Below, piece by piece: positions 16,206 through 25,965 of a DNA stretch of 35,296 nucleotides. Every line of letters starts with the position of its first letter. Position 1 is the first letter of the stretch. The stretch covers positions 1 through 35,296 of the forward strand of contig CALXVS010000014.1 in the NCBI GenBank assembly GCA_944392145.1, given 5' to 3'. The notes under the pieces were generated by a model. The model was given only the letters and a program-made list of their open reading frames with translations, was not told where the DNA came from and did no database searches. A program made the position numbers and the translations under genes. This stretch comes from an uncultured Alphaproteobacteria bacterium (GTDB lineage: Bacteria; Pseudomonadota; Alphaproteobacteria; CAAHEQ01; UBA3637).

Positions 16206-17506
16206 TGAATATCCCGACACGCATGCGTTGCACAAGGAAGAAATGACGTCACCTGCACAAAACCTTTCCCCGTGGCATCAAAATCAAAAAATCCCGACAC
16301 AACGCCCCATCCGGCAACAAATGCTTTTCCCGTCAACGTCAACGGCATAGGTAAATCAACAATTCCTTCTATTTCATTCAACGTATCAACATGAACAACT
16401 GCCGTCCCGAAAACTGGCTTTTGATTAACCTGACTCATTAAACGTAAATGCGCGACCGTATCCATACCATTTGCCGGTGTTGACGATACCGACACTGTGG
16501 ATTCAGATGTTTCTGCCGAAACGGCTTGATCTGTTTCAGCTGTCTTTTCCACTTGAGGCGCAGTCGCATCAATCAATGTATCAAGAGAGGAAATATCCTT
16601 TTGCATCGGTAATTCAACAACCGGAGCACTTGCCCCGTCAAGTGCTGAATTCTCAAGATTAGATGACATTCCGAATGAAACCTCCTGCCGCAATGCAACA
16701 TCAACCGACGATCCGACAGCACCTTTTAAATCGGCAGCAACTGCTAAATCATCCCGATCGGGTTTTGCCAATTTTTTTGGGTTTGTTGCCTCGGGATGCA
16801 AGGCTTTATTTCGTTTGATATACGTTTTGCCTGTTTCCAAATTGATATCAGCATAGAATACAATATCCTGCGGTAGCGGGCTATCTGTTTGTGCCGAAAA
16901 AAACAAAATCCGCTTTTCAGCAGGACAAATCTCGCGCGCCTGTTTAACAACATCATCCAAAATAACCTGCGTCGCATGGGGATTTTTAAACAAAGCCGTA
17001 TGCGGCGTAACGGCTAAAATGCGGAACGGATCACAAATTTCAAAAGGCATATAAACATCCCTGGCATTCCGACGTGCCGTCATTTGTCCGATATAAGTAA
17101 TATCTGATGCCTTATCTTTAGCGACTTCAAATGTAGCCTTTTGAACCCCGTATTCTTCGGAAGAGCGTTTGAGAAATCTTTTCTTTAAATTCGTTTCTCC
17201 TGTCCAATATCCATCTGTCCAATATCCATAAATTTGCTCGCTGGGACGTGAAAAAGCATCATAAACAGTAACATCTGCATATCCATTTAAATATCCCTCT
17301 GAACAGCTATCTGGCGAAACAGAAATATACCACCCCTTTGTATTTTTATCTGTCAAATATCTAATCTGACACTTTTTGTCATATGTGGACAAAATAGCCT
17401 CATCCAACAAAAAGGCGTGCGCCGGAACAATCGGCATAATCGGTGCCGATGTGGCCATAAACAGCATAAAAATAATTAAAGAAACTGTTTTCATAATACC
17501 TATCAT
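16202..17506 (-). CDS. Secreted protein of unknown function
   Basis: 434 residues from the ATG at 17506, chosen because GGGA lies 8 nt upstream; the ATG at 17494 has only a very close AGG. The signal peptide ends near VPAHA. Residues about 32-190 include a Trp/Tyr-rich patch (YGYWTDGYWTGETNL) and cysteines at spacing that could pair. The middle (about 225-345) is Ser/Thr/Ala-rich linker, and the C-terminal part forms a small domain ending in CATHACRDIQ. No family recognised. It is coupled by a 4-bp overlap to the membrane-anchored gene downstream, which suggests the two act together in the periplasm. Confidence 0.72.
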   Translation of the reverse strand: MIGIMKTVSLIIFMLFMATSAPIMPIVPAHAFLLDEAILSTYDKKCQIRYLTDKNTKGWYISVSPDSCSEGYLNGYADVTVYDAFSRPSEQIYGYWTDGYWTGETNLKKRFLKRSSEEYGVQKATFEVAKDKASDITYIGQMTARRNARDVYMPFEICDPFRILAVTPHTALFKNPHATQVILDDVVKQAREICPAEKRILFFSAQTDSPLPQDIVFYADINLETGKTYIKRNKALHPEATNPKKLAKPDRDDLAVAADLKGAVGSSVDVALRQEVSFGMSSNLENSALDGASAPVVELPMQKDISSLDTLIDATAPQVEKTAETDQAVSAETSESTVSVSSTPANGMDTVAHLRLMSQVNQKPVFGTAVVHVDTLNEIEGIVDLPMPLTLTGKAFVAGWGVVSGFFDFDATGKGFVQVTSFLPCATHACRDIQ

Positions 17507-17696
17507 ACGACATGTCCCTTTAAAAAGCAACATTTTTTATTTTTCTTGTGTTGTTTTACTCTCCACTTTATTTACATCAAAAAGCAGATCTTAAATTAAA
17601 TTGTTTCAAATTTAAATCTATTTTTATAAAAAGAAATAGAAAAAGATACAAATAATTGATATTTTATATCCTATAAATATCTTAAACGGCTAACAC

Positions 17697-17731
17697 AAAG
17701 GATAAAAATACATCCTTTTATTCATTATACT
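17697..17731 (+). promoter_or_regulatory. Possible XRE promoter with overlapping operator
   Basis: TATACT (17726-17731) is a good -10 box for the XRE gene. The -35 region has no TTGACA but coincides with an inverted repeat AAAGGAT (17697-17703) and ATCCTTT (17712-17718). Related AGGAT/ATCCT half-sites occur at 17667-17672 and 17750-17754. This would suit autoregulation by the encoded HTH protein. Confidence 0.35.
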
Positions 17732-17766
17732 AAAAAAATAAACCACGTTAGGATGAAAGAGTAAAA

Positions 17767-18177
17767 ATGAAATATAATCTGAAAATTGGAAAGAATGTGC
17801 GTATTTTACGAAAAATACACGGATTAAGCCAAGAAAAACTGGCTGAACTGATCAACTGCAACTATAAAACTATCTGCAATCTGGAAAATGATAAAAACAT
17901 GCCAAATTTAAAGCAGTTCATCAACATCTGTGATGTATTCGGAATCCGTTTAGACAGTATGCTAACAGACAATTTAACAAAAACAAAAGAATTTGTTCCC
18001 ATTGACGAAAACACTGATGAATACCCTGCCTTTGTTAAACGGATTGCAGCCGATAAGCAATATTCCACAGAACATATACAAAACATGATGCATGTTGCTG
18101 GAAAGCTCCCTAAATTAAATGCCCGTCAAATTAAGGCTCTACGACAGCTTATTGATTTGGCATTCAAAGAAAAATAA
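17767..18177 (+). CDS. XRE-family helix-turn-helix regulator
   Basis: 136 residues. Residues 6-60 are a Cro/C1-type HTH domain: IGKNVRILRKIHGLSQEKLAELINCNYKTICNLENDKNMPNL, then a third-helix region ending DSML. The C-terminal half is unclassified. The gene stands alone between a divergent envelope operon and convergent ftsH, with its own terminator. It probably binds the inverted repeats upstream of itself. Targets are unknown; such single-HTH proteins are common as prophage remnants, but no other phage gene is visible. Confidence 0.88.
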   Translation: MKYNLKIGKNVRILRKIHGLSQEKLAELINCNYKTICNLENDKNMPNLKQFINICDVFGIRLDSMLTDNLTKTKEFVPIDENTDEYPAFVKRIAADKQYSTEHIQNMMHVAGKLPKLNARQIKALRQLIDLAFKEK

Positions 18178-18206
18178 CCCGCCACTTTAAATCCTTTTTC
18201 ACGGAC

Positions 18207-18240
18207 AAAAAAAGGGAACGGCAACAAGTTCCCTTTTTTT
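18207..18240. terminator. Bidirectional terminator between XRE gene and ftsH
   Basis: AAAAAAAGGGAAC (18207-18219) pairs perfectly with GTTCCCTTTTTTT (18228-18240). It ends both convergent genes, the ftsH stop being 2 bp away. Confidence 0.92.
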
Positions 18241-18241
18241 A

Positions 18242-20128
18242 TCATGCTTCCGCCAAAACAGGTGCCCCAACGGGCTTCTTTTCTTTCAAGGGGCTAGATT
18301 TATCAAGAACTCCTTGACGAATAAGCGTTTGCACTTCCTCTCCAGTCAATGTTTCATGCTCAATTAACGCCTGTGCCAATAAATCTAACTGAGACCGATA
18401 TTTTTTTAAAATTGTACGCGTTGTTTCATAAGCGTCATCAATAATTCGGTGAATTTCATTATCAACCGCCAAAGCCGTCGCATCGCCCATGGTTTTACGC
18501 TTGGAAATACTATATCCCAAAAAGACCTCACCTTCCGGTTCCGTATAAGCAACCGGCCCCATTTTTTCGCTCATCCCCCATTCGGTAACCATTCTGCGTG
18601 CAATTTCGGTTGCAACTTGAATATCATTACTGGCACCGGTTGTAATCTGATCTGTTCCCAAGACAATTTCTTCCGCAATACGTCCGGCAAACAAAATACT
18701 TAAACGAGACCTTAAATAGGTCACAGTTTGAGAATATTTATCTTTCTCGGGCAACTGCATAGTCACACCCAATGCCCTGCCCCGCGGGATAATTGTCACC
18801 TTATGCAACGGATCCGATTCAGGCAGATACAATGATGCGATAGCGTGTCCAGCTTCATGGTAAGCAGTCAGACGTTTTTCCTGATCATCCATAACAACAG
18901 AACGACGCTCGGCCCCCATAATCACCTTATCTTTTGCATCTTCAAAATCAACCATGTCAACGGCTTCTTTATTTCGCCGTGCTGCCAACAAGGCCGCTTC
19001 ATTCACCAAATTTGCCAAATCAGCCCCCGAAAAACCAGGTGTGCCACGTGCAACCGTCTCAACATCAACACCATCAGCAACAGGAACCTTTTTTAAGTGC
19101 ACTTTTAAAATTGCGGCACGCCCCTTTACATCTGGATTTGATACAGTAATCCGGCGATCAAAACGTCCCGGACGCAACAAAGCCGGATCCAACACATCCG
19201 GCCGGTTGGTGGCCGCAATTAAAATAATACCGTCATTTGCCTGGAATCCGTCCATTTCAACCAACAATTGATTTAATGTTTGCTCACGTTCATCATTTCC
19301 GCCGCCTAAACCGGCTCCCCGATGCCGTCCGACCGCATCAATTTCATCAACAAAGACAATACAAGGTGCGTTTTTCTTAGCCTGGGCGAACATATCACGC
19401 ACACGTGAAGCACCAACACCGACATATAACTCAACAAAATCTGATCCCGAAATAGTAAAAAACGGCACTTTAGCTTCACCGGCAATGGCACGCGCCAACA
19501 ATGTCTTTCCCGTTCCCGGCGGGCCAATCATTAAAACACCTTTCGGAATTTTACCCCCCAACCGCTTAAATTTTTCCGGTGTTTTTAAAAAATCAACAAT
19601 TTCCTGAAGCTCTTGACGTGCTTCGTCAATGCCGGCAACATCCTCAAACGTCACTGTCGTTCCGCCGGGAAGCAGCCGCGCTTTTGATTTCCCAAAACTC
19701 ATCCCTTTACCGTTCATAGCACCGATTTGACGCACCATAAAAATCCAAATGCCAATAAAAAAGAGCAAAGAAATCAGAGGAATAATCCCGGCTCCCCAAG
19801 ATTCTTCAACCACATCAGGAATCGCCGTAATAGCAACTTTATTTTGTTCCAAAACGGGAATAAGGCCCGCATCAGCCGGTGCATACGTTTCAAAAGAACC
19901 GCCAGATTTTAACTTACCTTTAACAGATTGCCCCTGCACTTCAACAGATGTGACTTCTTGTTTGGTAACACGCTCTAAAAAAGCCGAATAAGAAAGAACT
20001 TCGGGCTTATTTGACAAAGCTTCTTCCAACCGTGGCAACGTCAACCCATGCCCCAACGCAATAATTGCAATAAAAAAAGCCACCCAAAAGATAAATGTTT
20101 TTCCGAACATATCATTATTCAGTCGCAT
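18242..20128 (-). CDS. ftsH: ATP-dependent zinc metalloprotease FtsH
   Basis: 628 residues. There are two N-terminal membrane helices (about 11-29 and 112-132) with a periplasmic domain between. The AAA+ core has Walker A GPPGTGKT at 202-209, VFVDEID near 258-264 and the LLRPGRFDR second-region-of-homology. The zinc protease site HEAGH is at 424-428. FtsH degrades misfolded membrane proteins and short-lived regulators. The start at 20128 has GAGGAA upstream, lies inside the tilS end (10-bp overlap), and so is translationally coupled. tilS-ftsH order is standard for proteobacteria. Confidence 0.98.
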   Translation of the reverse strand: MRLNNDMFGKTFIFWVAFFIAIIALGHGLTLPRLEEALSNKPEVLSYSAFLERVTKQEVTSVEVQGQSVKGKLKSGGSFETYAPADAGLIPVLEQNKVAITAIPDVVEESWGAGIIPLISLLFFIGIWIFMVRQIGAMNGKGMSFGKSKARLLPGGTTVTFEDVAGIDEARQELQEIVDFLKTPEKFKRLGGKIPKGVLMIGPPGTGKTLLARAIAGEAKVPFFTISGSDFVELYVGVGASRVRDMFAQAKKNAPCIVFVDEIDAVGRHRGAGLGGGNDEREQTLNQLLVEMDGFQANDGIILIAATNRPDVLDPALLRPGRFDRRITVSNPDVKGRAAILKVHLKKVPVADGVDVETVARGTPGFSGADLANLVNEAALLAARRNKEAVDMVDFEDAKDKVIMGAERRSVVMDDQEKRLTAYHEAGHAIASLYLPESDPLHKVTIIPRGRALGVTMQLPEKDKYSQTVTYLRSRLSILFAGRIAEEIVLGTDQITTGASNDIQVATEIARRMVTEWGMSEKMGPVAYTEPEGEVFLGYSISKRKTMGDATALAVDNEIHRIIDDAYETTRTILKKYRSQLDLLAQALIEHETLTGEEVQTLIRQGVLDKSSPLKEKKPVGAPVLAEA

Positions 20129-21522
20129 AAATAATTCCTCATTAAATCTGATTGAATATAGATTATATCTGTGTTTTGGTCATTATAATCAAGATTCGGT
20201 ATTTTTGCAAGCACTTTTTTTAAAGCCTCTTTCAAGAGAACCGTATCTTTTTCTTCTTTTTTTTCAATATGTTTTATTGGGATAAAAACCACTTTTATTT
20301 TTTTAGGGATTTTGGCATTAAAAATGTGTATTCCGTCCAATTGTATAACTTTATTATATCGTCGGGAAGCAATCACAACCAACATATCTTTTTGTTGTGC
20401 CTGTATTTCACTTAAACTTAAGAAAGAACGTTGAATCAGGGCCGGAATATCCGGCAACAGAACTCTAGGCGGAGCAAAACATATTTGCACATCACTTGTT
20501 GAAAATACATTAAACCTGCACCAATGCTTTGTCTGTCCCGCTTGTAAAATAACAGGTGTTGGCCATATGCGCCATTCAGGTGCTATAAAAATACCTTTGC
20601 GTGTTTTCATGATATGACACCCGCCTGTCGTAAAACCTTGAACCGTCAACAGATTTTTTTCCAAGTTATTCAATGAATACGGTCGTCCTTCCGGACAAAT
20701 TACCGAAATCAAAAAACGTAATACACGCAATTGAATTTCTTCGGGCTGTTCTTGCCATAACAACCGCGGTATAAAACAAAATCCCATTTCATGAAAGACA
20801 ACCGAACACCGCACAAACCGCATGGAAAAAAAATCAAGAGCCGTGCGAGCACGATGAATCCGTTCGGCCGATATCGCCAAAGCACGTGCCGATAACTCAT
20901 TCTCGGCAAAAAGAGGCAGCCGACGCCGCCAACGCACCCGCTCATAAAGCGGATCATTATTCATCGGATCTTCAATCCAAGTCATTTTTTTTTGGTGCAG
21001 GTAAGTTAAAATTTTGTCTTTTGAAATCATAAGTAACGGCCGAAAAAGCCAAATACCCTCCCGACGGCTGATACGACTCATACCTGATACACCATCCACA
21101 CCGCTGCCTCGTGACAACCGTGCTAAAACCGTTTCAGCCTGATCTTCCAAATGATGCGCAAGACATAATGCCGATATGCCTTGTTGTTGGCAATACTGAA
21201 TCATCAATGCGTAACGTGCCGTCCGGGCGCGTTCTTCCAAATGCGCCCCGGAAAGAGACTCTTTAACCGTTAAAATCTTATGTTTAATATTTTGTGCTGC
21301 CATAATTTTTCCGACATCCACCGCTTCACGCGATGAATCAGGCCGAATCTTGTGATCAACCGTTAAAGCAATCAACATGCGGTTATGTGCCTCTGCCCAT
21401 GTTTTTAACAACAACGTCAAGCACAAACTATCAGCACCCCCGGATAAAGCAACCGCAATTGGAGCATTATCCGCGATTGGTGCCGTTTTAAAAAACGATT
21501 CAATTTCTGTTTTTAGGGACAC
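20119..21522 (-). CDS. tilS: tRNA(Ile)-lysidine synthetase TilS
   Basis: 467 residues from a GTG codon. The PP-loop motif SGGADS at residues 27-32 binds ATP. Further family marks are [19 protein letters not shown], the GIWLFRPLL...K..I..YL region and W.EDP.N.D..Y.R.R.R. TilS modifies C34 of tRNA-Ile(CAU) so that it reads AUA and is essential. The GTG sits within the 3' end of cpoB (10-bp overlap), and the 3' end overlaps ftsH by the same amount. Confidence 0.95.
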   Translation of the reverse strand: MSLKTEIESFFKTAPIADNAPIAVALSGGADSLCLTLLLKTWAEAHNRMLIALTVDHKIRPDSSREAVDVGKIMAAQNIKHKILTVKESLSGAHLEERARTARYALMIQYCQQQGISALCLAHHLEDQAETVLARLSRGSGVDGVSGMSRISRREGIWLFRPLLMISKDKILTYLHQKKMTWIEDPMNNDPLYERVRWRRRLPLFAENELSARALAISAERIHRARTALDFFSMRFVRCSVVFHEMGFCFIPRLLWQEQPEEIQLRVLRFLISVICPEGRPYSLNNLEKNLLTVQGFTTGGCHIMKTRKGIFIAPEWRIWPTPVILQAGQTKHWCRFNVFSTSDVQICFAPPRVLLPDIPALIQRSFLSLSEIQAQQKDMLVVIASRRYNKVIQLDGIHIFNAKIPKKIKVVFIPIKHIEKKEEKDTVLLKEALKKVLAKIPNLDYNDQNTDIIYIQSDLMRNYLCD

Positions 21523-22289
21523 GCAAGTTTTTCAGCCTCTTCCCGTGCTCTATCTTTTAAATTTTGAGACGCTTTCGGAAATTCTGCTGCCAAATTTTGA
21601 AAAGCCACACAACTTTGATTTGTTTGCTTTAACCGTTTCAAGGTTAAGCCCAGTTTAAGCATATTATCCGGCGCTTTGGAATTCTTTTTATATTTACTTA
21701 CCCCATCGGCAAAAATACCGGCGGCCTGTTCATACCGTCCGCGTGCATAGTATGTTTCACCCAACCAATAATTCGCATTTCCGACCAACGACGATGAGGG
21801 ATACTTTTTCATAAAATCCACAAAAGCAGTCTCGGCCTTTTCATATTGACCTTGTTTCAACAAGGTCAAGGCGGCATCATATACTTCTTTGGGCTTTTTC
21901 TTTTCCGCCGTCGGTGCCGGTTTAGCGGTTCCCGCCCCTGTTTTATCGTTAAGCTCTTTTAAGCGAACATCCGTATCCTCTTGAACCAACGTTAATCGTT
22001 CCTCCAACAAATCGGTTTTGCGTTCCAAAAAATCTAATTTCTCGGTCAATCCGGAAATCACACGGTTTTGATCTTCTAACCGTGTATACAAATCATCCAA
22101 CGATTCGGCCGGACGATCAGCATTTAACCGCGCAGCTGTTTCCGGATTTTGGTAAATACGCTTTTGCAACAGTGTCAATTCCCGATCTAATCGGTTAACT
22201 TTGTCATTCATCATGTCAAATTGAATGTCGGCTCGGGCGACTGATACACTCAACACACCTGCCATAAATAAAACAAATATCAATTTCAT
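21513..22289 (-). CDS. cpoB: Tol-Pal system protein CpoB (YbgF)
   Basis: 258 residues from the ATG at 22289 with GGGGA upstream. There is a signal peptide (to about SVARA), a coiled-coil trimerisation region (residues about 25-110, heptad-like L/V positions with NDKVNRLDRELTLLQKRI), a Lys/Pro linker, then TPR repeats beginning YDAALTLLKQGQYEKAE and including YWLGETYYARGRYEQAA. CpoB links Tol-Pal constriction to peptidoglycan synthesis. It follows pal, from which it is separated by a terminator-like hairpin. Confidence 0.93.
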   Translation of the reverse strand: MKLIFVLFMAGVLSVSVARADIQFDMMNDKVNRLDRELTLLQKRIYQNPETAARLNADRPAESLDDLYTRLEDQNRVISGLTEKLDFLERKTDLLEERLTLVQEDTDVRLKELNDKTGAGTAKPAPTAEKKKPKEVYDAALTLLKQGQYEKAETAFVDFMKKYPSSSLVGNANYWLGETYYARGRYEQAAGIFADGVSKYKKNSKAPDNMLKLGLTLKRLKQTNQSCVAFQNLAAEFPKASQNLKDRAREEAEKLACP

Positions 22290-22301
22290 CTTTTTCCCCA
22301 A

Positions 22302-22346
22302 AAAAAAACGCCCTTTCCGAAAAAATTATACGCGGAAAAGGCGTTA
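22302..22346 (-). terminator. Hairpin terminator or attenuator between pal and cpoB
   Basis: On the minus strand, AACGCCTTTTCCG (22345-22333) pairs with CGGAAAGGGCGTT (22319-22307), followed by an unbroken T-run. Being inside the operon, it probably lowers rather than abolishes expression of cpoB-tilS-ftsH. Confidence 0.8.
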
Positions 22347-22376
22347 AAAACAAGTTTTTTTTTAAAAATCGTTTTT

Positions 22377-22871
22377 TTAATAAGCAACCGTCGTTGCATT
22401 ACGATTTTTGGCCCAAGCAGCCGGTGTTGACCCCAACACAACCGGTTTTTCTTTACCATAAGAAATGGTACGAATCCGATCGGCGGCAATACCTTTTGCC
22501 ACCAAATAACTGCGTGCAGCGTTGGCGCGACGTTCACCTAAAGCCAGGTTGTATTCACGCGTTCCACGTTCGTCACAACGCCCTTCAATCAAAATCAATG
22601 CCCGAGGGTTATCTTTCAACCAAGCGGCTTGTTCACTTAAATACGACTTGGCTTCACCCGTTAAATCAGAGCTGTTAAACGGAAAATATACAACAGCCGT
22701 TACTTCCTCATTGAATTTGGCCGTCGTATCTGTTGCGGATAAATCCGAAATATTAACATCATCAGACCAACCGCCGTTTGCGTTGCCGTATAAATCAGCA
22801 CCTTGATCGTTTGATGCGCACGCACTTAACAATGCCGCCCCACAGACAATTCCCAATACTTGTTTAAACAT
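22377..22871 (-). CDS. pal: Peptidoglycan-associated lipoprotein Pal
   Basis: 164 residues from the ATG at 22871, which has AAAGGAA upstream and yields a clean lipoprotein signal (LLSAC, lipid on Cys18); the frame extends further upstream without support. The OmpA-like domain includes VYFPFNSSDL, IEGRCDERGTREYNLALGERRA and GKEKPV, the classic Pal pattern with the peptidoglycan-binding Asp and Arg in DERGTREYN. Pal anchors the outer membrane to the wall and binds TolB. Confidence 0.96.
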   Translation of the reverse strand: MFKQVLGIVCGAALLSACASNDQGADLYGNANGGWSDDVNISDLSATDTTAKFNEEVTAVVYFPFNSSDLTGEAKSYLSEQAAWLKDNPRALILIEGRCDERGTREYNLALGERRANAARSYLVAKGIAADRIRTISYGKEKPVVLGSTPAAWAKNRNATTVAY

Positions 22872-22899
22872 TTTGTTTCCTTTCATTAAAAAAACATTT

Positions 22900-22915
22900 A
22901 CGGATACATATCCGT
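22900..22915 (-). other. Near-perfect 16-bp inverted repeat upstream of pal
   Basis: ACGGATA and TATCCGT are separated by two bases. On the minus strand it is followed by AAATGTTTTTTT, so it could end part of the transcript of the lipoprotein gene upstream, or be a protein-binding site in the pal leader. Confidence 0.5.
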
Positions 22916-22962
22916 GTTTCTTTTTCATTAGACTATACCCGTACCCAAAAGTCAATAAAATT

Positions 22963-23538
22963 TTATTTCGGGTTACATTGTGGACACGGAACATTCGGAT
23001 CCGAACACGGGCATTTAACCATTGAGGCAGTAACCGGCTTACGATCAGCCTGATACGTTTCCCACCAGGTTTTTTCACGTGTGGGTTCTTTCGGACGAAC
23101 AACTGTTTGAACCGGGATGGGTTCCGCATATTGATAGACGATCGGTGCCTGCCCGGTCACAACAACCGTTTCCGGGACCACTGTTTCAATACGATAAACT
23201 TGTGAAACCATGGGACGTGAAGATGTTTCATAAGTGCGCGTCACAATATTTTGTTCAGTCTCAATAAATGCATTGTTATGCCCACGCCCCATAATTGCTA
23301 ACGGTTGGCCATTCGGTAACCGCGTTGTTGTATAAGTACGTGGCCGAGAGGCATAATACGTGTCAATAATACACTGCCGATAAGTACCGTGTTCATCCAA
23401 AGCAGTACACCCTTGAACAGCCCGATTTTCGGCGCGACGCTGTGCACGCTGAGCTTGCGTTTTATCCATATCAGTTTCCCATGTGGCACAAGCTGATACC
23501 AATGTCGCTCCCAACAAGGCACATAAAATTTTTTTCAT
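22963..23538 (-). CDS. Lipoprotein of unknown function inserted between tolB and pal
   Basis: 191 residues from the ATG at 23538, preceded by AAAGGAG. Lipobox LVSAC places lipid on Cys17. The mature part has no recognised domain: an Arg/Ala-rich helix, then Thr/Tyr-rich stretches, a Val/Pro-rich segment (ETVVVTGQAPIVYQYAEPIPVQTVV), and a cysteine cluster at the C-terminus with spacing C-x1-C-x6-C-x2-C (KCPCSDPNVPCPQC). tolB and pal are normally adjacent, so the position is unusual. It probably works in the envelope near Tol-Pal, but that rests only on location. Confidence 0.8.
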   Translation of the reverse strand: MKKILCALLGATLVSACATWETDMDKTQAQRAQRRAENRAVQGCTALDEHGTYRQCIIDTYYASRPRTYTTTRLPNGQPLAIMGRGHNNAFIETEQNIVTRTYETSSRPMVSQVYRIETVVPETVVVTGQAPIVYQYAEPIPVQTVVRPKEPTREKTWWETYQADRKPVTASMVKCPCSDPNVPCPQCNPK

Positions 23539-23581
23539 AATAACTCCTTTGTTATATGCTTTTGACCATCTCTTTTTTTTA

Positions 23582-23610
23582 TTAGTATTCTTTTTTTTAT
23601 CACATTGCAA
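23582..23610 (-). promoter_or_regulatory. Candidate promoter of tol-region lipoprotein gene
   Basis: On the minus strand TTGCAA (23610-23605) and TACTAA (23587-23582) are spaced by 17 bp, between the tolB stop region and the lipoprotein start. It suggests this gene and possibly pal have their own promoter. Confidence 0.4.
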
Positions 23611-23618
23611 TCTTTTTT

Positions 23619-24938
23619 TTAATGTAATAAAGGTGACCACGTCGGATCGGACGCATCTTCTGGTGTTTTTATCAACCGTTCATTGTATCCTGTGACATCA
23701 ATAGAATACAATTTTGACGCCCCGCCCCGCCCGCGTTCATCCGAGGGAACCTGCCGAAAAAACATAACCACACGCCCATTCGGCGCAAATGTCGGAGCCT
23801 CAACTAAAAAGCCATTGGCAATTAAACGTTCTCCCGATCCATCCGGCCGCATCAAACCGATATGAAATTGGTTTTCCTCAATTTTTGTAAAAGCAATATA
23901 ATCACCGCGCGGTGACCATACCGGTGTTGCATAAGTCCCGGATCCGAAACTGATACGTTTAACGTTTTTGCCTTCGGCATCCATAACATACAATTGCTGC
24001 GTTCCGCCACGATCCGAATTAAACACAATCCGTTGACCATCCGGTGAAAAACTGGGCGATGTATCAATCGCCGGATGATCTGTCAATCGCTTCTTTTTTA
24101 AACTATCCAAATCAACTGTATAAATATCCGAATTACCGCGCGTCGCTAACGACATAACTAATTTTTTGCCATCCGGAGAAAACCGCGGGGCAAACGTCAT
24201 TCCCGGAAAATCCCCAACTAACCGTGATTTCCCCGTCACAATATCCATAATATAAACTTTGGGACGGCCATCCTTATATGAAAAATACGTCACTTCACGC
24301 ATATTTGGGGAAAAACGGGGCGTCAAAACTATGTCTTTTCCATCAGTCAAATATTGCACATTGGCCCCATCCTGATCCATAACGGCCAACCGCTTCATCC
24401 GATTCGCTTGATTCCCCGATTCGGATATAAAAACAACTTTCGTGTCAAAATATCCTTTTTCACCCGTTAAACGCTCATAAATTTGATCGGCAATGATATG
24501 TGCCATACGCCGCCATGAATCGGGAGTCGTGCTTAAAACTTTGGCTTCCATTTGCTCTTGTGCGTACACATCCCACAACCGAAACGAAACACGCAATTCA
24601 CCACTAACAGGATCCTCATTAATTTCGCCATGCACCAAGGCATGCGCGTTCACGGCTTGCCAATCGGCAAAATGCGGATGTGTGTCAACGGAATGGATTT
24701 TTTGAATGTAAGCATCCCGATCAATAATGCGGAACAACCCCGAACGTTCCAAATCGGCTGCGATGACATCCGTTATACTGTCAGCAATATTTTGCTGACG
24801 CCAGCCGGACGCATTAAAATACGGCATTGCCACCGGCGTCGGTTCGGATATGGCCCCCGTTACATCAATGCGCAATGCCCCTAAAGCCGGACAACCGGTC
24901 ATCAATATTAAAAACAACATCCCGATTTTTTTCCACAT
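23619..24938 (-). CDS. tolB: Tol-Pal system beta-propeller protein TolB
   Basis: 439 residues from the ATG at 24938 (AAGGA upstream), matching the usual TolB length; the longer frame from 25019 is unlikely. A signal peptide ends near PALG. An N-terminal alpha/beta domain (residues about 20-165) precedes a six-bladed propeller with repeated FSPDG / SPD..R motifs, for example [13 protein letters not shown] and [25 protein letters not shown]. TolB binds Pal and the lipoprotein layer and is released by TolA during constriction. tolA is upstream. Confidence 0.97.
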   Translation of the reverse strand: MWKKIGMLFLILMTGCPALGALRIDVTGAISEPTPVAMPYFNASGWRQQNIADSITDVIAADLERSGLFRIIDRDAYIQKIHSVDTHPHFADWQAVNAHALVHGEINEDPVSGELRVSFRLWDVYAQEQMEAKVLSTTPDSWRRMAHIIADQIYERLTGEKGYFDTKVVFISESGNQANRMKRLAVMDQDGANVQYLTDGKDIVLTPRFSPNMREVTYFSYKDGRPKVYIMDIVTGKSRLVGDFPGMTFAPRFSPDGKKLVMSLATRGNSDIYTVDLDSLKKKRLTDHPAIDTSPSFSPDGQRIVFNSDRGGTQQLYVMDAEGKNVKRISFGSGTYATPVWSPRGDYIAFTKIEENQFHIGLMRPDGSGERLIANGFLVEAPTFAPNGRVVMFFRQVPSDERGRGGASKLYSIDVTGYNERLIKTPEDASDPTWSPLLH

Positions 24939-24962
24939 ATTTTTTTCCTTTTCCTTGTTTTT

Positions 24963-24991
24963 AATATATGGTATTTTTAATCTGTTAGCAA
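24963..24991 (-). promoter_or_regulatory. Candidate internal promoter of tolB
   Basis: On the minus strand TTGCTA (24991-24986) and TATATT (24968-24963) are spaced by 17 bp, in the short gap between tolA and the tolB start. Confidence 0.4.
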
Positions 24992-25008
24992 ACAAAATTC
25001 GTTTTGTA

Positions 25009-25965
25009 TCAAAATACACTCTCCTCTAAAGGATTAAAGCGCAAAAATAACTCTTTCCATGAATCATATTGAGACGCATACTTTTCTGCCAATATTTTAA
25101 AGGGTGAGTCTTCACGCTTATCACACACCCACACCGCCCGCCGCGCGCTTTCAGCTGTTGTCCGAAATGCCGGATCATTTTTCATATTATTGATTTTCAC
25201 CGTTTTAACCCGTCCGTCACGACCAACTGTTGCACTAATTTCAATAATCATGTCTTCCACACCCGCAACACCGGCATTTACATTCCAACACCGGCGAAGC
25301 TGATTGGCAATCAAATCCTGTTCTGAAATAGTTAAAAGTCGGCTTAAATTTCCCTCTTTTCCGCCTTCAATTCCATTTGAAACGGGCACCTCATCCACCT
25401 CTGGTGCTGACATATCTGACGGAACAGGGTCAAGAGGTTTTTGAATTTTCCGCACTGATTTCAACAAACTGTCCATCGGATTTTCCGAAGGTGTTTGCTT
25501 GACCTTTTTCGGCGGTGTTTTTGGTTTACTGTCGGCCTTTTTCTTTTGCGGTTTTGCCGTCGGCGTTTGTTTGACCGAAACAGCATCCTTTACCGGTTTT
25601 TGCGGAACCGGTTTGGGGGCTTTTGCAGGCTTGGGTGGTGTTGCATTCACACGCGGCGTTTTATTTTCTTTTGGTTGAACCTTTGGTTTTTCCTTAGGCT
25701 TCGGAACGGGTTTAGCCACCGGTTTCGTCGGTGTTTTATCAGGTTTGATTTTTGGGGGGAGATTTGTCTTATCCGCCAGTTGAACTTTTGTTAAATCAAC
25801 AACCATTAAGGCCGGTGTTATTTCTTTCGGCGTATGCGTACCGAATTGAATTTGAAAAAACATCAGGCCCAAAACAGCCAAATGTAACCCTAAAGAAAGC
25901 AAAAAACTACGTGCCGGCACGGGTTCAGGCACCTTTCGCCCGCGGCGGTGCCATAACTTTGGCAT
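25009..25965 (-). CDS. tolA: TolA-like energy-transducing protein
   Basis: 318 residues if the ATG at 25965 is used, which overlaps tolR by 41 bp and has no clear ribosome binding site. A GTG at 25932 would cut the overlap to 8 bp. One membrane helix (about 22-40) is followed by a long Pro/Lys-rich spacer (about 60-165), more like TonB than the Ala/Glu/Lys helix of enterobacterial TolA. A TonB/TolA-type C-terminal domain follows ([21 protein letters not shown], then [16 protein letters not shown]). It couples TolQR motion to TolB-Pal at the outer membrane. The call rests on position between tolR and tolB. Confidence 0.88.
   Translation of the reverse strand: MPKLWHRRGRKVPEPVPARSFLLSLGLHLAVLGLMFFQIQFGTHTPKEITPALMVVDLTKVQLADKTNLPPKIKPDKTPTKPVAKPVPKPKEKPKVQPKENKTPRVNATPPKPAKAPKPVPQKPVKDAVSVKQTPTAKPQKKKADSKPKTPPKKVKQTPSENPMDSLLKSVRKIQKPLDPVPSDMSAPEVDEVPVSNGIEGGKEGNLSRLLTISEQDLIANQLRRCWNVNAGVAGVEDMIIEISATVGRDGRVKTVKINNMKNDPAFRTTAESARRAVWVCDKREDSPFKILAEKYASQYDSWKELFLRFNPLEESVF

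Noticed and set aside
17767-18177. XRE gene as evidence of a prophage or toxin-antitoxin pair
   Set aside because: No integrase, structural phage gene, attachment repeats or partner toxin gene is visible on either side.
18934-19271. Several plus-strand frames within ftsH
   Set aside because: They lie opposite the AAA+ core of ftsH, whose motifs are intact; compositional shadows only.
22302-22346. Terminator taken as the end of the tol operon
   Set aside because: Downstream cpoB, tilS and ftsH are on the same strand with no clear new promoter, so attenuation or partial read-through is more likely than a full stop.
25495-25794. Arg/Phe-rich plus-strand frame opposite tolA
   Set aside because: Its odd composition is the mirror of the Pro/Lys-rich TolA spacer and not a real protein.
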